Source: Bacteroidia bacterium (lineage in GTDB: Bacteria; Bacteroidota; Bacteroidia; UKL13-3). From it: a DNA stretch of 64,000 nucleotides. The notes beneath the pieces are model-generated. The model saw nothing but the letters and a program-made list of their open reading frames with translations. It was not told the origin of the DNA and did not search any database. Positions 55,401-62,110 of this stretch are shown piece by piece. The DNA is taken from assembly GCA_021740845.1 (NCBI GenBank), contig JAIOYZ010000014.1, positions 39,420-103,419 of the forward strand, read 5' to 3'. A program made the position numbers and the translations under genes. Each line of letters opens with the position of its first letter. Positions within the stretch are counted from its first letter, which is position 1.

Positions 55401-57627
55401 AAATGATAATAGTGCATTTTTTATAAATGGTAGCCAAATAAGAACCAACCAAATTTTTGATTATGAAAGCAAACAAGTGTATAATGTTTTCATTCAATCT
55501 TCTGATGGTTTGGCCAACATAACTAAGCAGTTTGTTATTACCATACAAGATAGCAATGATGTACCAACTAATTTGTCGCTTTCTAATACAGCGATTGATG
55601 AAAATGCTTCAACAAGCACCTTTATTGCTACACTTAATTCTGATGATATAGACATCGCTCAAACATTTACTTATTCTTTGGTTTCGGGAACGGGTTCTAC
55701 AAACAATGCTAGTTTTAGGATTAGTAACGACACCCTTTATTCAAATGTTGTTTTTAATTTCGAATCTAAGTCTTCCTTTAGCATACGAATTAGAACAACG
55801 GATAACGGCAATTTGAGCTATGAAAAGCAATTCGAGATTACTATAAACAATACCAATGATGCACCAACCGACATTCAATTATCTTCTAATGAGATTTCGG
55901 AGAATAGAGCGGCAAGAACCACCCTTGGAAGTTTTGAAACCTCAGACCAAGATGTATCAAACACATTTTCATATGCCCTTGTAAGTGGTGTTGGTTCAAC
56001 AGATAATAATGCCTTTGTGATTGTAGGAGACAAATTGCAATCCAATCGAATTTTTAATTATGAACAGCAAAATGTATTTTCAATTAGGGTTCAAACCAAT
56101 GATAAAAATGGTGGCTCTTATGAAAAAGTTTTTTCTGTTCTTATAAGCGATTCTAATGATGCTCCAAGTAACATTGTTTTATCTACAAGTATCATTGCAG
56201 AAAATCTGCCAATAGGTACTAAAGTTTGTGATATTGCTTCGGTTGATCAAGATGTGAGTGATGGGTTTTTGTATTCATTTGCCAATGTGCAAGGAAATAA
56301 CAATAGTAACTTTTTCCTTATTGGAAATGAGTTGAGAACCAATGCCACTTTTGATTATGAGACCAAGAATTTTTACATTATTGTTTTAAGTTCTACCGAT
56401 GCTTCTGGAGCTTCCTATACCAAGCAGTTTGTTATAAATATTAAGGATAGTGTAGATGCTCCAACAGGTTTGGATATAACCAAAAGCTCCTTAAATGAAA
56501 ACGAAGCTCTGGGTGCATATGTGGGTACATTGAGTGCAACAGACGCCGACCAAATGACTGGATTTGTTTATTCTTTGATACCGGGCTTGGGTTCAAATGA
56601 CAATGGAGATTTTATGATTTCTAATGATTCCCTACTGGCTAATGTAAGTTTTGATTTTGAAGTTAAGAAAGCATATTCTGTTAGGATTCGAGTAACAGAC
56701 CAAACAAATGCTTACTACGAAAAAGTGATTGGAATCTCCATTTTAGATGCCAACGATGCCCCAACAGCAATAAGCTTAAGCGCTGCTACCTTGTCAGAAA
56801 ATGAGTCAACGCTAACGGAAATTGGAAAATTTTCTACAAGTGATATTGACGCTAGCGATGTGCATACCTATACTTTTGTAAGTGGCGCGGGAAGCACAGA
56901 CAATGCCTTGTTTTTATTAGAAGGAAATACCTTAAGAAGTAATTTTACTGCAAATTTTGAGGTTAAAAATTCCTATACTATTCGTGTTGCATCCACCGAT
57001 AAAGGTGCAAGTAGCATTGAATCAATTTTTGTATTAAGCATAAAGGATGTAAGTGAAAAACCTAGTATTGCGAATCAATCTTTTAATATTTCGGAGAACT
57101 TACCTAAGGGAACTTCTGTTGGCACTGTTGTTTCAAGTAGTCCTGATGCTGGAGCAAACCTTGAATACTATTTTGTTTCTAGCAATAGCTTGTTTTCAAT
57201 TGACCCAGCCACTGGTGAAATTGTAAGTGAGGATGTTTTGGATTACGAGAAAGGTAGATCCTATTCCATTTCAATAGTTGTGAAAGACAATCAACTTGCA
57301 CCTCAATTTGATACTGCTACCATAACTATAAATATTGAGGATGAGATTGAAACCAAACAAGAATTACCTGTTAACAATTATTTGTCTCCAAATAATGATG
57401 GCGTAAATGATTATTTTGTAATTGAAAATCCCCAATTGTATGCTGAGTATAGTTTGATGGTTTTTAATGAGGTGGGAATGCAAGTTTTTTATGTAAGTAA
57501 TAACTACCAAAACAACTGGGATGGAACCTACGAAGGAAAGGCTCTTCCGCCGGGTGTTTACTTCTTTGTTTTGAGAAACAGCAAAACAGGCGTTGATTTT
57601 AAGGGTACAATTAACATTTCTCAATAA
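52456..57627 (+). CDS. cadherin-repeat surface protein with T9SS type B sorting domain
   Basis: A 1723-residue adhesin-like protein. Signal peptide ends ASA (next residue Ala, not Gln). Residues about 25-130 are a module shared with the upstream giant protein (SVVPASY, VFVNG-type C-R-G segment). Fifteen cadherin-like repeats of about 100 residues follow (136 to about 1630), each with ENx3G, D-x-D near the middle and a C-terminal D-x-N-D calcium-type motif. The end (NNYLSPNNDGVNDYF to GTINISQ) is a gliding-associated CHU_C/type B sorting domain. PorP/SprF and OmpA genes follow at once, the usual partners of type B cargo. Comparable to SprB-like adhesins; gliding or adhesion is inference. Confidence 0.9.
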   Translation: MKIKILFLLLFAVFAQQLASAAAPTWSVVPASYQYSMTVTAVANINCTELTNPSNRVGAFVNGVCRGTALTSSVINGRYIASMVVYSNLTSGDTVVFKVYNSGTDVVYDGVESISFQDNASFGVSSSPYVIINNNTPTAIGLSNLIVSENAAIGGTVGTLSSTDLDLGQTYTYTLVSGTGSTDNSKFSITGSLLKTAATLNYSSQPTCAIRIRTTDNLGCSFEQTFTIQVIDENTAPTQILLSDTSIFENSAILTALGTFSAVDNDLGDTYSFSLVSGTGSTDNASFNISGTSLLSSIQFNYELKSSYSIRVRVTDSGNNTFDRVFLIAIKNVNDVPSNVLLNSNSIGISFMENKPIGATLGTLATTDEDISNTFSYSFVNSPGNNNSDFTIIGNQLRTNSSFDYETRQNYVIYIQTNDGNGGTFTKQFSLTVTDSNDAPTAINLTNSSIQENLPIHSYVGTLSTTDPDGSGTFTYALVSGAGSGGNGSFAISNDSLYTTAVFDYETTSSYSLRISVNDGFGGALQQVFTISIINVNDTPTNVVLSSNQLPENSTANSVIGAFASTDQDVSNTFVYALVSGAGSTDNSSFNISGANLRSSSVFDYEAKSLYSIRVRTTDNNGLYYEKAFTIQITDATDVPSNITLSNDSISENLASNTLIGTLNGITQDASASFTYSFDNTSSSNDNAYFVINGSQLKSNAMFDYETKSTYNVYITATVGTASYSKLIQVFVKNQNDAPTDIALSINTIKENKPSGSYIGSFYTTDADVNNTFAYSLSSGLGATDNSYFRVSGDSLYTQAVLDFEQKNTFSIRITTTDNMAGQFSKVFTIMVNDSNDAPTGLSLSASAVQENQTVGTAIATFSTVDADASQSYTYSLVGGLGSTHNSSFYIQGSQLKTNAVFDFEQQTTYKIRVQTNDGNGGTYVDTFSIYVLNLNDAPTQITLSNATLKENRSVNTLVGNLTTTDQDPSDVFVYSFANVSGNDNSAFFINGSQIRTNQIFDYESKQVYNVFIQSSDGLANITKQFVITIQDSNDVPTNLSLSNTAIDENASTSTFIATLNSDDIDIAQTFTYSLVSGTGSTNNASFRISNDTLYSNVVFNFESKSSFSIRIRTTDNGNLSYEKQFEITINNTNDAPTDIQLSSNEISENRAARTTLGSFETSDQDVSNTFSYALVSGVGSTDNNAFVIVGDKLQSNRIFNYEQQNVFSIRVQTNDKNGGSYEKVFSVLISDSNDAPSNIVLSTSIIAENLPIGTKVCDIASVDQDVSDGFLYSFANVQGNNNSNFFLIGNELRTNATFDYETKNFYIIVLSSTDASGASYTKQFVINIKDSVDAPTGLDITKSSLNENEALGAYVGTLSATDADQMTGFVYSLIPGLGSNDNGDFMISNDSLLANVSFDFEVKKAYSVRIRVTDQTNAYYEKVIGISILDANDAPTAISLSAATLSENESTLTEIGKFSTSDIDASDVHTYTFVSGAGSTDNALFLLEGNTLRSNFTANFEVKNSYTIRVASTDKGASSIESIFVLSIKDVSEKPSIANQSFNISENLPKGTSVGTVVSSSPDAGANLEYYFVSSNSLFSIDPATGEIVSEDVLDYEKGRSYSISIVVKDNQLAPQFDTATITINIEDEIETKQELPVNNYLSPNNDGVNDYFVIENPQLYAEYSLMVFNEVGMQVFYVSNNYQNNWDGTYEGKALPPGVYFFVLRNSKTGVDFKGTINISQ
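52861..57345 (+). repeat. 15 tandem cadherin-like repeats with three-repeat period
   Basis: Repeat starts: 52861, 53161, 53461, 53770, 54070, 54370, 54667, 54967, 55267, 55561, 55861, 56161, 56458, 56758, 57058. Steps are 300 bp except after repeats 3, 6, 9 and 12 (309, 297, 294, 297). Those four also share a YSF-x-N variant in place of the YSLVSG-type core. Repeats 4, 7, 10 and 13 share SNDSLY-like or SNDTLY-like ends. The period is therefore about 897 bp, three repeats. Confidence 0.85.
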
Positions 57628-57645
57628 TTTAAAAGAAATAAATTT

Positions 57646-58782
57646 ATGAAAGCATTAATGAAAATAACAGTTGCCATCGCATTAATTTTATTATGTATAC
57701 AGGCAAATGCTCAAGACCGTTCAGGGTATTATACCAATTTGCTGAACCCTTTTTTAGTGAACCCTGCCATGGCTGGTAGTTTTGATAATGTACATACCGT
57801 GTTTAATGCCAAAACCATGGTAGGTGGAGCAGCGGCATCACCTCGTACCTTAAATTTTGGTATTCATTCACCATTGATGAACAAAACATCTGGAATTGGG
57901 GCAAAAGTAATTACGCATTGGGTTGGGGCATACCAAATTGTAAATGCAGAAGCGGCCTATAGTAAGTTGGTTAGATTGAAAACAGACCATACCCTAACTT
58001 TTGGATTAAGTTTAGGTTTTATGCAAAACACTTTAAGAATGGACGCCTTAACATCAACGGTTGATTTAAGTGATCCAACTTTATCTACTCAAAACCTAAA
58101 TAAGATAAGGTTTACTAGTGGTGCTGGAATGGTATATAGATTTAAAAACAAGGCAGAAATTTATGCATCCTCACCCATGTTAACTACGGGTGATTTAGGT
58201 TTAAATGGTTTTTTTGTAGCTGGTGCCAATTATAATTTTGATTTGGGTCAAACTGGAGATTATCAATTAAAGCCAGCTGTTAATTATTATAATTTTATTA
58301 ACTCTCCTAAGATGATTGATTTATTGGTTACTGGAAATTGGCAAAAAACCGTTTTTGTAACTGCTGGATATAGAACAAGTGGTGCTGTAGTTTCAGGGTT
58401 GGGATTTAACTTTAAAAACGTTACGATTGGCTATAATTTTTATTACCATACAGGAAACCTGAATTATTTAGCACCTGCACAAAATGAAGTTGCGTTAGCT
58501 TTCAATTTTAAGAGCCCAGAAAAGAAAATAAAGAAAGAGGATGTAGTAAACGATCAAATTATCCAAGACCAATTAGATAAAATTAACAGCAAAATTAACG
58601 GGATTATTAACCTTGAGAAAACAAATCCGGGCTATTTAAATGTTAAGAACGAATTGTCTAAAATTAACAAAGAATTAGAACGCATTTTGGTGAAGTATAA
58701 AATTGAGAATATTGACCAATTGAAGAAAATCAAAGAACTTCAAACCAATATTGAGCTCATAATTGCTAAATACAATGGTTAA
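57646..58782 (+). CDS. PorP/SprF family T9SS membrane protein
   Basis: Outer-membrane barrel of the PorP/SprF family, 378 residues, linked to secretion or anchoring of T9SS cargo with type B domains. Signal peptide ends ANA, Gln next. The family opening is complete: YYTNLLNPFLVNPAMAG, then an S-x-R-T-LNF-x-I-H-S-P-L segment. The barrel part ends near residue 290 with VALAFNFKSP. A roughly 90-residue charged coiled-coil tail follows (KINSKINGI, LSKINKELERILVKY), an addition to the usual family. It sits 18 bp after the cadherin gene and overlaps the OmpA gene by 8 nt. Known pairing with type B cargo makes the cadherin protein its likely client. Confidence 0.93.
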   Translation: MKALMKITVAIALILLCIQANAQDRSGYYTNLLNPFLVNPAMAGSFDNVHTVFNAKTMVGGAAASPRTLNFGIHSPLMNKTSGIGAKVITHWVGAYQIVNAEAAYSKLVRLKTDHTLTFGLSLGFMQNTLRMDALTSTVDLSDPTLSTQNLNKIRFTSGAGMVYRFKNKAEIYASSPMLTTGDLGLNGFFVAGANYNFDLGQTGDYQLKPAVNYYNFINSPKMIDLLVTGNWQKTVFVTAGYRTSGAVVSGLGFNFKNVTIGYNFYYHTGNLNYLAPAQNEVALAFNFKSPEKKIKKEDVVNDQIIQDQLDKINSKINGIINLEKTNPGYLNVKNELSKINKELERILVKYKIENIDQLKKIKELQTNIELIIAKYNG

Positions 58783-59428
58783 GAGTTTATACCTAACATT
58801 TTTTACCCTATTGCTTTTGTTTAGCAATAGGGTATTTTCTCAAACGGATAGCACCAAATCTGAGATTCAGAAAGAGGCTTTGCAAATGAGAGAAACACTC
58901 AATAAATATTTGTCGAACCAACTTTTAACCAATGAGGGTACCGGTAATTCTAATGTTAAAGCTACTTTGGTGGATTCCATTTCTACCTTAATTAGCAAAC
59001 AGCATATGGAGCTCGAATTGTTAAAAACTAGTTTGAAGGATATTGAAAAGGCAATGGATGAAATAAGGCAAAAACAACAAGCCTTAGAGAGTTCTGATAT
59101 CCTAGTGTCAGGAGTAAAAAGTTTGGGAACGAATTCTTTGGAATTGTTTTTTTCTTTTGATGGAGCAAAATTAACCGAACAACAAATTCTGACTTTAAAT
59201 CGATTTATTGGTAATCAAAAAATTTCTCAAATTGAATTAACTGGATATTCAGATTGGGTGGGTTCTGAGAGATACAATAAAAAATTGGGGAAACGCAGGT
59301 GTAATTCGGTAAAGCAAAGCATCTTTAGAAAAGGAATAAAAGTAGTTTTTGCTGAACCTATCGTCCTTGCAGAAAACAGTTTTTCTGATGCTTCTTTTTG
59401 TAGGAAAGTTCTTGTTATATTAAAATAG
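58775..59428 (+). CDS. OmpA-like peptidoglycan-associated protein
   Basis: Exported 217-residue protein. The ATG at 58775 is preferred over an in-frame TTG at 58763; it begins MVKSLYLTFF, a signal peptide ending VFS with Gln next. A helical or coiled-coil region spans about 30-105 (LELLKTSLKDIEKAMDEI). The C-terminal domain has the OmpA pattern: SFDGAKLTEQQIL, IELTGYSDWVGSERYN (Asp of the peptidoglycan site) and LGKRRCNSVK (Arg). It overlaps the PorP gene by 8 nt and ends the operon. It may tether the PorP assembly to the cell wall. A Cys-containing end (FCRKVLVILK) is unusual. Confidence 0.85.
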   Translation: MVKSLYLTFFTLLLLFSNRVFSQTDSTKSEIQKEALQMRETLNKYLSNQLLTNEGTGNSNVKATLVDSISTLISKQHMELELLKTSLKDIEKAMDEIRQKQQALESSDILVSGVKSLGTNSLELFFSFDGAKLTEQQILTLNRFIGNQKISQIELTGYSDWVGSERYNKKLGKRRCNSVKQSIFRKGIKVVFAEPIVLAENSFSDASFCRKVLVILK

Positions 59429-59511
59429 TATTTCTCCTTTTGTTTCATGGTCCAATCTGTTTTTATTGTTAAATTGGGTCTTTGGGTATTTTTTTATTTT
59501 ATAATTTGTTT

Positions 59512-59526
59512 GGTTCAAACCGAACC
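59512..59526. repeat. dispersed palindrome, full 15-mer, intergenic
   Basis: GGTTCAAACCGAACC in the gap between the OmpA gene and the GNAT gene, about 25 nt upstream of the GNAT ATG. Confidence 0.7.
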
Positions 59527-59551
59527 CACCTTAAAAATTTTTAGTTGATAC

Positions 59552-60046
59552 ATGCAGGAGTTAGATGCTTACCAAATTAAGTTTATAGAAAGCGGGCACA
59601 ATGCTGCCTTGGCAAGCATCATTAGAAGCAGTATTGAGGCTTTAAACCTTCCAAGCGAGGGAACAGCTCATTCTGACCCAACTACGGATGATTTAGCTAA
59701 CTTGTTTACAAAAGATAAATCCGGGTATTTTGTTTTATTGGAGAACGACAAGGTTTTAGGAGGTTGTGGGATTTACCCAAGTTCTGGTTTGCCAGAGAAG
59801 CATGCAGAATTGGTTCGGTTTTTCCTTGACCCTTTGGTGCGTGGTAAAGGATTTGGCAAAATACTAATGCAGAAATGTGAAGATTTGGCTAAAGAATTTG
59901 GATATACTCATTTGTATTTAGAATCTTTTCCAGAGATGGAAGCTGCTATTCATTTATACAGAAATTTTGGCTACCAGAAACTTGCCGCACCATTAGGTAA
60001 TACAGGCCATTTCGCTTGTAATGTATGGATGTTAAAGGCATTATAA
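59552..60046 (+). CDS. GNAT N-acetyltransferase
   Basis: Cytoplasmic acetyl-CoA-dependent acetyltransferase, 164 residues. ELVRFFLDPLVRGKGFGKIL carries the V-R-G-K-G-x-G loop that binds acetyl-CoA, GGCGIYPSSG is the preceding strand and LYLESFPEMEAAIHLYRNFGY the last strand-helix (only the landmark given). These are the full GNAT motifs. No partner lies next to it. A full dispersed palindrome is 25 nt upstream. Substrate unknown. Confidence 0.88.
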   Translation: MQELDAYQIKFIESGHNAALASIIRSSIEALNLPSEGTAHSDPTTDDLANLFTKDKSGYFVLLENDKVLGGCGIYPSSGLPEKHAELVRFFLDPLVRGKGFGKILMQKCEDLAKEFGYTHLYLESFPEMEAAIHLYRNFGYQKLAAPLGNTGHFACNVWMLKAL

Positions 60047-60144
60047 TAATTGCTATATATTGCTCTAAATGTTAATGTAAAACCTTCGGATTTATATTGC
60101 AAGTTTTTGCTTCATTAAGTCTTCTTGTTAAACATTAACTCAAA

Positions 60145-60411
60145 GTGTTTTTTGGTTCAAACATTTTGGTTTACCCCAACCCAATTTTTGGTTCAAAACT
60201 AATTCTTATAATAAACCAAACGCACATAATTTCCTATGAACTTATGGAAACTAACGGCAAAAGCATTTTATTTAAAGTAGGCAAATATGTTGGTCCTATA
60301 GAAATTGAATTGCCAGAACTAGGCAAGGGCATTTATATTTTAAGCATCTTACACCAACGGGTTATTTCAGTAAAAGCTTGCTTAAATAAGGTTCGGTTTG
60401 AACCAAAATAG
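60145..60411 (+). pseudogene. orphan T9SS type A sorting-domain fragment
   Basis: An 88-residue reading frame from a GTG that looks like a T9SS type A C-terminal domain without a passenger: ILVYPNPIFGSKL (the YPNP opening), YELMETNGKSIL (the D-x-x-G-K turn), ELPELGKGIYILSI (the G-x-Y strand) and a basic end (VKACLNKVRFEPK). There is no signal peptide. The upstream 98 bp show no remnant of cargo. Most likely it is the surviving end of a deleted secreted protein, perhaps silent. Its last codons coincide with a full dispersed palindrome (60390-60404). A short cytoplasmic gene is the alternative. Confidence 0.5.
60390..60404. repeat. dispersed palindrome, full 15-mer
   Basis: GGTTCGGTTTGAACC at the 3' end of the orphan sorting-domain frame, read as VRFEP. 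Confidence 0.65.
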
Positions 60412-60510
60412 CGCTAGTATAGGAGAAGTAAAGGAGCATTTAATTGCTGAAAATAGTTGGCTTGATTTGAAATAAGCGGCTTCCCAAATGGATAAATCGG
60501 ATAATGTGCT

Positions 60511-60518
60511 TACTTTCG
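60511..60518 (+). promoter_or_regulatory. candidate -7 box for the PhnA/YjdM gene
   Basis: TACTTTCG, one base from TAnnTTTG, ends 7 nt before the ATG. It gives another possible leaderless start. Confidence 0.3.
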
Positions 60519-60525
60519 CGCTCAA

Positions 60526-60879
60526 ATGAGTGATAAAATTATACCCTGCCCAATTTGCAAATGCGAATATACCTATGCCATGGACCATTTAATGGTTTGT
60601 CCTGAATGCGCACATGAGTGGAACCCAAGCGAAACAGAAGGCGATTCTGAAGGTGCTTCTAGCGGATTGGTAGTAAAAGATGCCCATGGAAATTTGCTTC
60701 AAGATGGTGATTCTGTTAGCATAATTAAAGATTTACCTGTTAAGGGGTTTTCAAAAGCCATTAAAGTTGGAACCAAAGTTACCAATATTAGATTGGTAGA
60801 AGGCGATCACAATATAGATTGCAAGGTACCCGGTTTTGGCGGCATGGCCTTGAAAAGCGAATTTGTAAAGAAGGTTTAA
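60526..60879 (+). CDS. yjdM: zinc-ribbon protein, PhnA/YjdM family
   Basis: Small cytoplasmic protein of 117 residues. The N-terminal zinc ribbon is [21 protein letters not shown], quoted in part as CPIC and CPEC, followed by HEWNP. The C-terminal half ([36 protein letters not shown]) is the SH3-like PhnA domain. This is the YjdM/PhnA family, which despite its old name is not required for phosphonate use; its role is unknown. Length and motifs are normal. A -7-like box lies 7 nt upstream. Confidence 0.93.
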   Translation: MSDKIIPCPICKCEYTYAMDHLMVCPECAHEWNPSETEGDSEGASSGLVVKDAHGNLLQDGDSVSIIKDLPVKGFSKAIKVGTKVTNIRLVEGDHNIDCKVPGFGGMALKSEFVKKV

Positions 60880-60917
60880 GAAAGGACTTAAGCTATTAAA
60901 AAATTAAGCTTTACTGC

Positions 60918-61481
60918 CTAATTTAATTTGATAGCTATGCAGTTATTGGCAGTAATTTTTACTGAGTTTTGCCAAGTTTTAAAACCATTAGTTGCTGAAT
61001 AGGTATAAATACCTGGACAAATTTCTACGGTTACGGCACCCGGTTGTCCGCAATTTGGTATATTAGAAACAAAGCTGGTGATTGTTCCTGCAAAATCGTT
61101 GTTCATAAGAATATCAATCGGGGCTTTGTAACCAAGGCTATCTGTATAGAAAACCACTTTTCCAGATACACAAACGCTTACATCATCTACGGTATAATCA
61201 GATACTGTTTCAGCTTTGTTAAAAGCCTCTAATTTTACGGAGTACAAGCCATTTCTATCAAAGGAATAAGAGATGGTATTGCTAGAAGCTGTTGAGCCAT
61301 CCGGGAATGTCCAACGCACGTGGTGTGCATTAGTAGATGTGGAGCTAAAGGTTACAAACTCATCTACGCAAGGAGTATAATTAGAAATTGAAAAGCTTGC
61401 AATGGGATCGGTATCTGATTTTTTACAGCCAGAGTTTAGTATAAAAAATACAAGGACTAGGAGAGGAGCTATTTTTTTCAT
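60918..61481 (-). CDS. PKD-domain lipoprotein
   Basis: A 187-residue exported lipoprotein (lipobox LNSGC near residue 19). A PKD-like beta-sandwich occupies about 25-95: FSISNYTPCVDEFVTFSSTS, VRWTFPDGSTASSN and YSFDRNGLYSVKL, the W-x-F-x-D-G and Y-x-V-x-L pattern of this fold. The rest is beta-rich with four Cys and no known motif. It probably sits at the cell surface or in the periplasm. A dispersed palindrome (61501-61510) is 20 nt upstream of its ATG. Confidence 0.8.
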   Translation of the reverse strand: MKKIAPLLVLVFFILNSGCKKSDTDPIASFSISNYTPCVDEFVTFSSTSTNAHHVRWTFPDGSTASSNTISYSFDRNGLYSVKLEAFNKAETVSDYTVDDVSVCVSGKVVFYTDSLGYKAPIDILMNNDFAGTITSFVSNIPNCGQPGAVTVEICPGIYTYSATNGFKTWQNSVKITANNCIAIKLN

Positions 61482-61500
61482 GGTTACTTTTTTTTATTTC

Positions 61501-61510
61501 GGTTTGAACC
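61501..61510. repeat. dispersed palindrome upstream of PKD lipoprotein
   Basis: GGTTTGAACC, within TTTCGGTTTGAACCAATTGG, lies 20 nt before the lipoprotein ATG on the minus strand. Confidence 0.65.
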
Positions 61511-61659
61511 AATTGGTTTTTAGCAATTGTTCAATATAATCTGCAATATTAAGGAATACTCTGAATTAACAATAATGTTGCCAATAACCACTTAAGTTGG
61601 AGAAATAGGATTTGCCATATTTGGGTTTTTTGACCCATTCTTATTCCTAATAATTTGAA

Positions 61660-61667
61660 TACATTTG
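61660..61667 (+). promoter_or_regulatory. candidate -7 box for gene 61720
   Basis: TACATTTG, a perfect TAnnTTTG, about 52 nt before the ATG. No matching -33 element at 17-23 bp. Confidence 0.35.
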
Positions 61668-61719
61668 TTTGTTGAGCAGCTATTTTAGATGCTATAATTA
61701 ATTAACTAATACCATATCC

Positions 61720-62076
61720 ATGAGAAAAAACATCCTCTTTTTTTGCCTAGCTTTTGGCCTTCTGGGGTTCAAAGGATTTTCCCAATCCTTAAACAATGTT
61801 CCTATTAGAGATATTGATATCAAATACTTTGAGGTGATTGCGACATTTAACCAATCCAATGTCATGACCTCCTTCAACCTAGATTTGGGTCAAAGCAACC
61901 GAGCGTTTTACAATAAGCAAATTACCATCCGCGACCAAAACGGAATAGTATTGAAATTTTATTCGATGGTAGATGTTTTGAACTTCTTTGCCAAGAATGG
62001 ATTTGAGCTAGATGAGACCTATACAATCAGCAATGGAAATATTCATTACAACCATTATGTTTTGAAGAGGAAATAA
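61720..62076 (+). CDS. small exported protein of unknown function
   Basis: An unrecognised 118-residue protein. The signal peptide (MRKNILFFCLAFGLLGF) ends GFS with Gln next. The mature 97 residues are probably a small alpha/beta domain: IKYFEVIATFNQ, ITIRDQNGIVLKFY and VLNFFAKNGFELDETY, then strands to the end. No Cys or catalytic motif is seen in the mature part. It converges on the type B T9SS gene with a 34-bp gap. Confidence 0.6.
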   Translation: MRKNILFFCLAFGLLGFKGFSQSLNNVPIRDIDIKYFEVIATFNQSNVMTSFNLDLGQSNRAFYNKQITIRDQNGIVLKFYSMVDVLNFFAKNGFELDETYTISNGNIHYNHYVLKRK

Positions 62077-62110
62077 TAAGAACTGCGAAGATGTTGGAGT
62101 AGGAATCTAT

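Noticed and set aside
52861..57345. Regular array that might be read as a CRISPR or satellite
   Set aside because: It is one open frame of cadherin-like protein repeats, each about 300 bp with diverged DNA.
60892..60915. AAGCT...AGCTT repeat between the PhnA/YjdM and PKD genes as a bidirectional terminator
   Set aside because: Only 5 bp of stem, AT-rich loop and no clear T tract; too weak to call.
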